Source: an uncultured Pseudomonadota bacterium (GTDB taxonomy: Bacteria; Pseudomonadota; Alphaproteobacteria; RF32; CAG-239). Taken from it: 54,067 bases of DNA. This document shows positions 42,387-50,294 of the stretch, piece after piece. The stretch is from positions 1 through 54,067 of the forward strand of contig CASEQD010000006.1 of the NCBI GenBank assembly GCA_949289935.1. Reading direction: 5' to 3'. The translations under genes and the position numbers were made by a program. Under the pieces are notes generated by a model that was not told the origin of the DNA, searched no databases, and saw only the letters and a program-made list of their open reading frames with translations. Within the stretch, counting starts at the first letter, position 1. Every line of letters begins with the position of its first letter.

Positions 42387-43205
42387 ATGCGTGTGATTCT
42401 TTCCGCCAGCAAAAAGGTATATTTTACCCTGCTGGCTTCTTCTTTTATGTTCCCGATACAGGCTTTTGCCCAGTGCGTGGAAAATAAAGATTGTTCTGCT
42501 TTGGGTTATAAAGAAACAACCAACAAAGAAAATTGCCTGAAATGTCCCTTCGGTGAATACTGGTTTTGTCCCGAACCGGAAGAACCCGAAGCCGCTGTTC
42601 TCGGCCAGTGCACCGGCTATGCCAAAAATTGCAAAATCGGAGATATTTTAAATTCTGACGGAACATGCACAAGTGATAAAGTCAGCAGTAAGACGCCAAT
42701 CGGCGTTGTGGTCTATATTGGTGGAGATGGTTGTGGCTATGCAATGTCAAATTCGATTAATTTAGAGACGAGTGTTTATTGGGGAAGCTATGGTATAGAC
42801 ATCCCTTCTTTACCAAACTATACAAATTGGCAAGATGCAATCAAAGATTTTGACGTTAGTGGAAATATGGTAAAGATTAGTCAGGCTGGCAGCAGTAGTG
42901 AATATGAAGCAGCTTATATTGCATTAAATTATGCACCGGATGCAGCGCCTGAGACAAAAGGTAAGTGGATGTTGCCAACAGCAGGTATTTTAAATAGTTT
43001 ATACAATAACTTGAATATAGTTACCAACACAATGTTAAAAATAGGAGGAAAAATAAGTGAACATATATGGGCTTCAACTGAGTATTCAAGTACCGACGCC
43101 TGGGCCTACGATTACAGCATAGGTGTTAAAACCGGAGGCATAATTCATACCAGTAAGCATACCACTTACGGCTATGGCGGCTTTCATTCGGTGCTCGCTT
43201 TTTAA
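42387..43205 (+). CDS. DUF1566-like secreted protein, paralogue 2
   Basis: The 272-residue protein has a full signal peptide ending FPIQAFA, a Cys-rich segment (QCVENKDCSALGYKE, CLKCPFGEYWFCPEPEEPE) and the constant GQCTGYAKNCKIGDILNSDG block. From about residue 95 it differs strongly from its paralogues, keeping only the scaffold GKWMLPTAGIL, WASTEYSSTDAWAYD. The ending is HSVLAF instead of VRPVIEF. The 3' half is also AT-richer than the 5' half, as if pieced from another source. A surface or periplasmic role with a variable domain is likely; function unknown. Confidence 0.7.
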   Translation: MRVILSASKKVYFTLLASSFMFPIQAFAQCVENKDCSALGYKETTNKENCLKCPFGEYWFCPEPEEPEAAVLGQCTGYAKNCKIGDILNSDGTCTSDKVSSKTPIGVVVYIGGDGCGYAMSNSINLETSVYWGSYGIDIPSLPNYTNWQDAIKDFDVSGNMVKISQAGSSSEYEAAYIALNYAPDAAPETKGKWMLPTAGILNSLYNNLNIVTNTMLKIGGKISEHIWASTEYSSTDAWAYDYSIGVKTGGIIHTSKHTTYGYGGFHSVLAF

Positions 43206-43260
43206 CCCGCCGCTTCTTTCTCCCTGCTTCGGGAGGGGAAGTTATGGCCGCATAAAAAAC

Positions 43261-43659
43261 TTAAACCAAATCTTCCAAAAACGGCGGTTTATAATTCGGG
43301 CCTTTGAGAAATTTGCCGTCTTCCCGTTTCAATGGTTTGCCGTTAACCAGTTTGGACATATTGCTTTGATGCACCCGGCGGAACGCCTCCTGCATCGGCA
43401 GTCCGAGCGCGACGACCATACCGCTTAAGACATATTGCAAGTCGGCCAGTTCTTTCAGCATGCGCACCCGGGTATCATGACTGGTTGTTCCTTTGGCGTT
43501 CAACTCGTTCAGCAACGCATTTATTTCCACATTCAACTCACCCATTTCTTCCTGCAGAAGTTTTTGGCGCAATTTCAGCAAGCCGGCGCTGTAAGGCTCG
43601 TTGACCGCAACTTCCATTGCCTTGTGGCATTCCAGCACCTGCTGTTCGTATTCTTCCAT
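43261..43659 (-). CDS. MazG-like all-alpha NTP pyrophosphohydrolase
   Basis: The 132-residue protein fits the all-alpha NTP-PPase fold: LLQEEMGELNVEINALL gives the first EExxE-type helix, ELADLQYVLSGMVVALGLPMQEAFRRVHQSNMSKL the second (core ELADLQYV), and the tail GKPLKREDGKFLKGPNYKPP is conserved in the family. Members remove non-canonical or excess nucleoside triphosphates. It follows the zeta-like kinase gene by about 80 bp and converges with DUF1566 paralogue 2. Confidence 0.83.
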   Translation of the reverse strand: MEEYEQQVLECHKAMEVAVNEPYSAGLLKLRQKLLQEEMGELNVEINALLNELNAKGTTSHDTRVRMLKELADLQYVLSGMVVALGLPMQEAFRRVHQSNMSKLVNGKPLKREDGKFLKGPNYKPPFLEDLV

Positions 43660-43741
43660 GTTTCTTTCTCCTTTGTTCTTAAATTAAGATATTTACCGGA
43701 AAATAGAAATAGGATTTTCATTCTGTAAACAAATTATTTTT

Positions 43742-44671
43742 TCAGCGCTCCAGATTGCCGATAACATGATTGTAATATTTTTCATGACCGGTTTGAGCTT
43801 CATAATTTAACGCTTCCGGGCGCTCCGTCGTTTTCCATTTGCCGCGGCGCAAAGTTATTCTCCGGGCAATCAGACGGATGCGGTTCAATGCGGCTTTTTG
43901 CCGCAGCTTTTCCTTTTCCGTCAACGGACGAGACAATTCCTGCTCAAATGCTTTTTCCGGACGGCCGCCCTGCTCCCGGGAATATAAAACTTCGTTGTTT
44001 AAGGCGTTGATAATTTCCAAATCGGCGCCGCTGTCATTGATATTCCTCAACAGGCTTTTTATTTCCCGGATATAACTTTCAGGAACTCGCAGTTGTGAAA
44101 AATGGTGCGGGATATTTTCGCCGGTCCGCGGGCGTTTCCCTGCCAACGCCTGTTCAAACCGGTAGACGCCGTCCATGTGGCGGGCTACAATATTGGTTTC
44201 TATCTGACGTTTGGGTGCCGCAATAAATTTGACATCCACTTTATAGCCCAAATCCTGCGCCGTTTCAATATATACCGGCAATGAGGCATTCGGCTGGGTG
44301 TCCAAAATGATATTTTCCCCGCCGACCAGAATTTGCGCGACGGCTTCTTCAAAATTTTTGTTTATAAAGCTTTCTACGGCCGAATGTTCCTGCGCGCTTT
44401 GTTCTTTGGTGTTCAGACTGGAGGGATATTTTTTATACAGTTCAAAAATATCGGGAAACAAAGCATAAAAATCGTCGCTGCCGATACACACTGCATTTTT
44501 GTTCTCTTTGGCGATTTTAGCGGCGACGGTGGATTTTCCGCTGCCGGGCAAACCGGTAATAATCGTCAGATGTTTGTTTGGCAACAGTTTTTTGCCGCGG
44601 CGGATTTTTTGCAGATATTCTTCTAAAATAACCTGCCGTTTGAGTTCCGATACGCGAAATTCTTTTTCCAT
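43742..44671 (-). CDS. Zeta-toxin-like P-loop kinase
   Basis: The 309-residue protein has the Walker A motif TGLPGSGKST near residue 40, followed by IGSDDFYALFPD and a helical region with IILDTQPNASLPVYIETAQDLGY. These elements match zeta toxins, kinases that phosphorylate UDP-N-acetylglucosamine or other sugars. The C-terminus (about 210-309) is helical and basic with no known domain. No epsilon-like antitoxin is adjacent, so it may be a housekeeping kinase, not a toxin. It is upstream of the MazG-like gene and downstream of the valS terminator. Confidence 0.7.
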   Translation of the reverse strand: MEKEFRVSELKRQVILEEYLQKIRRGKKLLPNKHLTIITGLPGSGKSTVAAKIAKENKNAVCIGSDDFYALFPDIFELYKKYPSSLNTKEQSAQEHSAVESFINKNFEEAVAQILVGGENIILDTQPNASLPVYIETAQDLGYKVDVKFIAAPKRQIETNIVARHMDGVYRFEQALAGKRPRTGENIPHHFSQLRVPESYIREIKSLLRNINDSGADLEIINALNNEVLYSREQGGRPEKAFEQELSRPLTEKEKLRQKAALNRIRLIARRITLRRGKWKTTERPEALNYEAQTGHEKYYNHVIGNLER

Positions 44672-44736
44672 TTATTTATCTCCCAAACTGGGGGTATTTT
44701 ATCATGTTTCCGCATTAAAATCAATCGGCAACAAAA

Positions 44737-44765
44737 AAGGCTGAGTTTTCCTCAGCCTTTTGTTT
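44737..44765. terminator. Terminator of valS, bidirectional
   Basis: AAGGCTGAG (44737-44745) pairs with CTCAGCCTT (44751-44759). The stem is flanked by an A-run and by TGTTTTT. Confidence 0.85.
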
Positions 44766-47414
44766 TTACAAATTGACGATACGCTGCAAAGCGGCTTCGA
44801 CTTTGGCTTTGCTTTCCATCGCCTCAGACTGGCGGCGTTTTTCTTCATCGACCACCGCTGCCGGCGCTTTTTCGACAAACGAGGGATTGCCCAGTTTGCG
44901 GGCATAACCGTCCAGACGTTTGTTCAATCCGTCCAGCTCTTTGCGCAGGCGTTCTTTTTCGGCCGCAAAATCCACCACGCCTTTCAGCGGAAGCAGCACC
45001 GCTCCTTCCCTGAAAACACCCTGAACCATATCCGGTGTTACTTCGCCGTGGAAAATTTCCAGTTTTTCCAACCGTGCCAAAGAGCAAACAACCGGTTTGA
45101 ATTCAGCTAAATTTTCAGCTGAAGTCTCATTGACATCTTTCAGATAAACAGTCAGTTTTGCTCCTGCCGGCAAATTCATTTCCGCCCGCAACGAACGGAT
45201 TTGCGAAATCAGTTCGATTGCCCAGTCGACACGGCGCACGGCATTTTCATCAGGCTGAACGTTTTGCGGCCAGGCGGCGTGTATTAACTTGACATCGCGT
45301 TCGGCGGTGTTGTTCCACAGCTGAGTGGTAATGAACGGCATGAACGGATGCAGAATAATGAGAATCCTATCCAGCGTCCAGGCAAAGCAGGCGCGGGTTT
45401 CGGCTTTGTCCGATTCATTTTCTCCATACAAAACCGGCTTAATCATTTCTATATACCAGTCGCAGAAAGTTCCCCAGACAAACTGATAAACCGCATTGGC
45501 CGCTTCGGAAAAACGGAAGCTGTTCAGATCGGCGGTAACTTCGCGGGAAGCTTCTTCGGCCTTGGCGACAATCCAGCGGTTAATTTCAAGTTTAACCGAT
45601 TTTTCATCAAAACCCTGTACGGCCCGGCATTCGTTCATCTCACCAAAACGCGCGGCATTCCATAACTTGGTGGCAAAATTGCGGTAACCGGCTATGCGGG
45701 CTTCCGACATGTTGATGTCTCGCCCCTGGGTTTCCATGGCCGCCATGAAAAAACGCAAAGCATCGGCGCCGTATTTTTCAATCGTTTCCATCGGGTCAAC
45801 CGTGTTTCCTTTGGACTTTGACATTTTCTGCCCATGCTCATCACGCACCAGGCCATGAATATAAGCTTTTTTGAACGGCACTTTTTTCATGGCATACATG
45901 CTCATCATCATCATGCGGGCAACCCAGAAAAAGATGATGTCAAAACCCGTTACCAAAACAGAGGTCGGGTAAAACGTATCCAGATATTCCGTTTCGTCCG
46001 GCCAGCCCAACGTTGAAAAAGCCCATAATCCGGAAGAAAACCAAGTATCAAGAACATCTGTTTCGCGACGGAGTTCGACAGAACGGCCGTAATGTTTGTC
46101 GGCGGCAGCCTGCGCTTCTTCTTCCGTTTCTTCGCAGAAAATTTCGTCATCCGGGCCATACCAGATGGGCATCCGGTGCCCCCACCACAGCTGACGGGAA
46201 ATGCACCACGGCTGAATGTTGCGCATCCATTCAAAATATGTTTTTTCATAAGACTTCGGAACAAACTGCATTTCGCCTTCTTCAACAACGCGAATCGCTT
46301 CTTTGGCCAAAACCGGCGCATCCACAAACCACTGATCCGTCATCAACGGTTCAATCACAACGCCGGAACGGTCGCCGTAAGGAATAACCATCGGGTGATC
46401 TTCAATTTTTTCCATATAACCGAGTTCTGTCAGTTTTTCGATGGTTTTAGCCCGAGCTTCCTGTGTGGACATTCCTTCAAACGGCGTATTTTCGTTAAGG
46501 GTCGCATCCGGATTTAAGATATTTACCAACGGCAGATTGTGACGTTTGCCGACTTCAAAGTCATTAAAATCGTGCGCAGGCGTTATTTTGACCGCACCCG
46601 TTCCTTTTTCCGGATCGGCATGGTCATCGGCAATAATCGGAATAACTTTGTTGATTATCGGAATAATGCAGTTTTTGCCAATCAGGTGTTTTAACTTTTC
46701 ATTGTCTTTGGAAACGGCAACCGCCGTATCGCCAAACATGGTTTCAGGACGGGTGGTGGCGATGTGGACAAATTCATTGTCCGTTCCTTCAATCGGATAT
46801 TTGTAATAATACATTTTTCCGACGGTTTCTTTTTGGACAACTTCCAAATCAGAAACAGCCGTCATAAATTTTGAATCCCAGTTAACCAGTTTTTTCGCTT
46901 TGTAAATCAGCCCGTCTTTATATAATTTTACAAAAATTTTGCGGACGGCGCGGCTCAAACCTTCATCCATGGTAAAGCGGGCGCGCGACCAATCGCAGGA
47001 TGCTCCGAGACGGCGCAGCTGTTTGCAAATGGTTCCACCGGACTGTTCCTTCCATTTCCAGACGGTTTCAATAAATTTTTCACGCCCCAAATCGTGGCGG
47101 GTTTTTCCTTCTTTGGCCAGATTGCGTTCAACCACCATCTGAGTGGCAATTCCGGCATGATCCATCCCCGGCTGCCACAAAACTTTTTTGCCCAACATGC
47201 GATTATATCTGATTAAAATATCCTGCAACGTTTCGTCCAGCGCATGTCCCATATGGAGCACACCGGTTACGTTCGGCGGCGGGATGACGATGGCAAAAGC
47301 ATCTTTGTCCGAGCGCATATCCGGCTTAAAATCACCGCTGTTTTCCCAGTCGGCATAAATTTTTTCTTCAAAATCCTTTGGCGTATAATTTTTTTCGAGC
47401 ATTGTTTTTTCCAT
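44766..47414 (-). CDS. valS: Valyl-tRNA synthetase
   Basis: The 882-residue class I synthetase charges tRNA-Val. It has PPPNVTGVLHMGHALDETLQD (the HIGH motif as HMGH), the editing domain (TTRPETMFGDTAVAV), KMSKSKGNTVDP as the KMSKS loop, the anticodon-binding helices, and a C-terminal coiled coil (LNKRLDGYARKLGNPSFVEKAP) that binds tRNA. A second ATG lies 4 codons in, with GGAAAA before it, so the exact start is uncertain. It is downstream of popZ, an order known from Caulobacter-like genomes. Confidence 0.97.
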   Translation of the reverse strand: MEKTMLEKNYTPKDFEEKIYADWENSGDFKPDMRSDKDAFAIVIPPPNVTGVLHMGHALDETLQDILIRYNRMLGKKVLWQPGMDHAGIATQMVVERNLAKEGKTRHDLGREKFIETVWKWKEQSGGTICKQLRRLGASCDWSRARFTMDEGLSRAVRKIFVKLYKDGLIYKAKKLVNWDSKFMTAVSDLEVVQKETVGKMYYYKYPIEGTDNEFVHIATTRPETMFGDTAVAVSKDNEKLKHLIGKNCIIPIINKVIPIIADDHADPEKGTGAVKITPAHDFNDFEVGKRHNLPLVNILNPDATLNENTPFEGMSTQEARAKTIEKLTELGYMEKIEDHPMVIPYGDRSGVVIEPLMTDQWFVDAPVLAKEAIRVVEEGEMQFVPKSYEKTYFEWMRNIQPWCISRQLWWGHRMPIWYGPDDEIFCEETEEEAQAAADKHYGRSVELRRETDVLDTWFSSGLWAFSTLGWPDETEYLDTFYPTSVLVTGFDIIFFWVARMMMMSMYAMKKVPFKKAYIHGLVRDEHGQKMSKSKGNTVDPMETIEKYGADALRFFMAAMETQGRDINMSEARIAGYRNFATKLWNAARFGEMNECRAVQGFDEKSVKLEINRWIVAKAEEASREVTADLNSFRFSEAANAVYQFVWGTFCDWYIEMIKPVLYGENESDKAETRACFAWTLDRILIILHPFMPFITTQLWNNTAERDVKLIHAAWPQNVQPDENAVRRVDWAIELISQIRSLRAEMNLPAGAKLTVYLKDVNETSAENLAEFKPVVCSLARLEKLEIFHGEVTPDMVQGVFREGAVLLPLKGVVDFAAEKERLRKELDGLNKRLDGYARKLGNPSFVEKAPAAVVDEEKRRQSEAMESKAKVEAALQRIVNL

Positions 47415-47470
47415 TTTATTTTAACCGTTGAATGATTATTAACATTAAAATCGGCAGATGTAAACCGCAA

Positions 47471-47501
47471 AATGCTCTCAAAACTTTCGTTTGAGAGCAT
47501 T
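47471..47501. terminator. Hairpin between popZ and valS
   Basis: AATGCTCTCAAA (47471-47482) pairs with TTTGAGAGCATT (47490-47501), a 12-bp stem. The T-run lies on the plus-strand side, so on the minus strand it may act as a weak terminator or RNA-processing site. Confidence 0.5.
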
Positions 47502-47532
47502 GTTTTCAGGAGGCCGGTTCAACAAAAATGTC

Positions 47533-48717
47533 TTAAGAACCAACCTTTGCCATAACTCGTTTAACTTCTTCGCGGACAATATTTTCAATTACTTTTTCCA
47601 AATTTTCATCCACCCATTTCTTAGCCGCAGCGGAAACTTCTTCCCGGGCATAGGATAAGATATCACCTTCCACGCCGGACACGGCCTTTTCAATAACCGG
47701 TTTCAGACTTTCGGCAATAACTTCTTTTATCATATCTTCAATTGTCAGCGACGGACTGCCGACTTTGGTTTCGGCACTGGCAGGCGCTATTTCCGGCGCC
47801 GTATTTTTTTCCGCCGAAAACATCCGGGCAAAGTTATCAATAATATCATCGGAAACATCCCGGACTTTTTCTTCTTTTGCTTCCTCTGTTTTCGAAAGAT
47901 TGATTTTTTCAACTTCCGTTTCTTCCGGTTCATCCGTCCTTATTTCTTCAACTTTTTCTTCTTCCGGCGGCTGCTGAATACTGTCTTCTTCCGCTTCAGG
48001 ACTGTTTATTGCCTCTTCCCGACCGGCGGCAATTTCCTCATCCGGATTTTCCTCTTCCGGCAGAATATCGTCTTCCATATAAATCGGTTCGGAATCAATA
48101 TCAATGTTTTCTTCCGGGAGTTCCACTCTTTCCGGATTTAATTCCAAAATATGATTTTCTTCGGAAAGCGTTCCGGCTCCGGATCCAGTTTCATTTTCAT
48201 CATCATTTTCGGAGATATCCGCCTGAGCTTCCGCTTCTTCCGTTTTATCCCGCTCAAAAGAAGATATTTCAAAATCGGGCAAGGAACTGATGTCGATATC
48301 CGAGCTTTCATCTCCGCCGGGAAGAGAAATTTCAAACACCGGATCTTCCTCTTTTTCCGGCACAGGGATGCTTTCCGGTTCTGCCTGCATTTTTACGGTA
48401 TCTGGCTGAACTTTATCCTCAATATGAGAAGCATTATCTTCCTCTGAATCATGGGGCTCCGGCCAGGACTGGCTTTCTATTGTTTTTTCTGATGTTTCCG
48501 GTTCATCATTTGATGCCGGCGCCTGCTTTTCCGCCGGTTTTTCTTCAACAATCATGGATGCAGACAAATCATAAACATCATCTTCGGAAGTTTCGCTTTC
48601 GGGTGTTTTTTCCGTTTGCTCCGCTTGTTTTTCATCTTCCGATAAAATTCCTTTAATGGAGGAAAGAATTTCTTCCATTGAAAGTTCTTCCCGTTCCGGA
48701 TTGTTTTCATCTGCCAT
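47533..48717 (-). CDS. popZ: PopZ-like polar organizing protein (DUF2497)
   Basis: The 394-residue protein has the PopZ layout: an N-terminal SMEEILSSIKGILSED helix, a very long acidic and Pro-containing linker (about residues 25-300), and a conserved C-terminal helical region (LTIEDMIKEVIAESLKPVIEKA, AAAKKWVDENLEKVIENIVREEV). PopZ self-assembles at cell poles and tethers the origin region and cell-cycle proteins. The linker is longer than in Caulobacter PopZ (177 residues in all). The tolC-popZ-valS order supports the call. Confidence 0.88.
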   Translation of the reverse strand: MADENNPEREELSMEEILSSIKGILSEDEKQAEQTEKTPESETSEDDVYDLSASMIVEEKPAEKQAPASNDEPETSEKTIESQSWPEPHDSEEDNASHIEDKVQPDTVKMQAEPESIPVPEKEEDPVFEISLPGGDESSDIDISSLPDFEISSFERDKTEEAEAQADISENDDENETGSGAGTLSEENHILELNPERVELPEENIDIDSEPIYMEDDILPEEENPDEEIAAGREEAINSPEAEEDSIQQPPEEEKVEEIRTDEPEETEVEKINLSKTEEAKEEKVRDVSDDIIDNFARMFSAEKNTAPEIAPASAETKVGSPSLTIEDMIKEVIAESLKPVIEKAVSGVEGDILSYAREEVSAAAKKWVDENLEKVIENIVREEVKRVMAKVGS

Positions 48718-48736
48718 GGCGTTTTTCCGTTTTCAG

Positions 48737-50107
48737 TTATTCATCTATTGATATTGACAACCATTTGCCTCGGGTTTCTTTATAATATTTTTCGGCATCA
48801 TACAAGTCAACCTTTAATTTCAGGTCTTTTGCCGTCAGTTTTCCCATTGCCAGCAGCAAGTTCATTGACGCAACATAATAGTCACGCTTGGCTCTGACTT
48901 CATCGACCTTGGAGTTCAGCAATTCCTGATAAGCATTTAACACATCAAGAATCGTACGGTTGCCCAGAGCTTCTTCCTTTTGAACGCCATCCAGAGCAAC
49001 TTCGTTGGAAGTAATCTGATCTTTAATCGACTTCAGCTGCGCTTCATTGGCGTTTTTATATTCCCAGGCGCTTTTTACATCCGAATGAGTCTGACGTTCA
49101 GCCTGGAGGACGAGTTCCTGAGCCTCCCATTTCTGATATTTGCTCTGACGAATCTGCGCCCGCGTCGCACCGCCTTCATAAAGAGGAATAGTCATATTGA
49201 CGCCCCATTCGAGATTGTCGACCGTATTGTTATTCAAATCATAACTGCTGCCGTCATTTTCGGTATGCGACGCCTGACCGTCCAAAGTAATCTGAGGCAG
49301 CAGGGCTCCAGTTTTAGAGGCCACATCATAGGTACGCGAATCCAAGAGGTGTTTAGCCTGTAAAATGGTATAGTTATGTTCTTTGGCATATTCATATGCT
49401 TCCTGAAACGTTTTCGGCAACATATCATTCAAATTTCCCGGTTCGGAAAGATTTTCCGGCGCATTACCGATAACTCTCGCATAGACGGCTTTCGAGGCTT
49501 CCAAATCGCCTTCCGAGCTGATGCGTTCGGCCTGAGCGCTGGAATAGCGCGCACGAGCCTGAGACACATCCGTCCGGGTTACTTCGCCGACATTAAAGCG
49601 CTCTACCGTTTCATCCAGACGTTTTTTCAGCAGTTTTTCATTATTTTTCTGCAGTTCGACGATAGCCTCATCCCTCAATACATCCAAGTAGGCCGTGGAA
49701 GCCTGGAGCAAAACATTCTGCTCAACATTCATCAGATTGCTTTGTTCGGACCGAACCATGCTGTCGGCCGATTTTACGGAATTGACCGTCTGAAAACCGC
49801 TGAACAATGGCTGACTGACAACGGCGGCTACGGAGGTGCTCGAGCCTCCGTCATTTTGGGCATTCATATCGTCATCCAGATCAGAATCGGTATATCCGCC
49901 GGTCAGGGAAATTGTCGGACGGTAGCCGGATTTGGCTAAAGCAACATTTTCATCGACGGAACGCAAATTTGCCCGCTGTGCCTGCAATGTCGGATTAGTT
50001 TTATACGCCGACCCCATTGCCGTAAAAATATCTTCCGCACGCGCTGCGGGCGCCATTGCCGTTAAAGCCGTCGCAACCATCAAAGCCGACAAAAACTTTC
50101 TTTTCAT
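48737..50107 (-). CDS. TolC-family outer-membrane efflux channel
   Basis: The 456-residue protein has a signal peptide (LMVATALTAMAPAARA) and the duplicated coiled-coil fold of TolC: ANLRSVDENVALAKSGYRPTISL near the start, ARYSSAQAERISSEGDLEASKAVYARVIG, then the second repeat with LLPQITLDGQAS and ALGNRTILDVLNAYQELLNSKVDEVRAKRDYYVASMNLLLAMGKL (key piece GNRTILDVLNAYQELL). It forms the outer-membrane duct of efflux pumps and type I secretion. It is 20 bp upstream of popZ on the same strand. Confidence 0.92.
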   Translation of the reverse strand: MKRKFLSALMVATALTAMAPAARAEDIFTAMGSAYKTNPTLQAQRANLRSVDENVALAKSGYRPTISLTGGYTDSDLDDDMNAQNDGGSSTSVAAVVSQPLFSGFQTVNSVKSADSMVRSEQSNLMNVEQNVLLQASTAYLDVLRDEAIVELQKNNEKLLKKRLDETVERFNVGEVTRTDVSQARARYSSAQAERISSEGDLEASKAVYARVIGNAPENLSEPGNLNDMLPKTFQEAYEYAKEHNYTILQAKHLLDSRTYDVASKTGALLPQITLDGQASHTENDGSSYDLNNNTVDNLEWGVNMTIPLYEGGATRAQIRQSKYQKWEAQELVLQAERQTHSDVKSAWEYKNANEAQLKSIKDQITSNEVALDGVQKEEALGNRTILDVLNAYQELLNSKVDEVRAKRDYYVASMNLLLAMGKLTAKDLKLKVDLYDAEKYYKETRGKWLSISIDE

Positions 50108-50294
50108 TCAACTCACCTATTTTTTTATTAAAATCTGATGTATCATATTAAGCTTATTGCGATTATGCAATGAAATTTCTAAAAAAAATGATAACAAAAT
50201 TGTTTTTTATCAAAAATAGCCTCCATTAACGATATTTCAAACAATTCATTTTATGTTTGGGATAATTTTGTATGTAACCTTCAGGAGAGATTTC

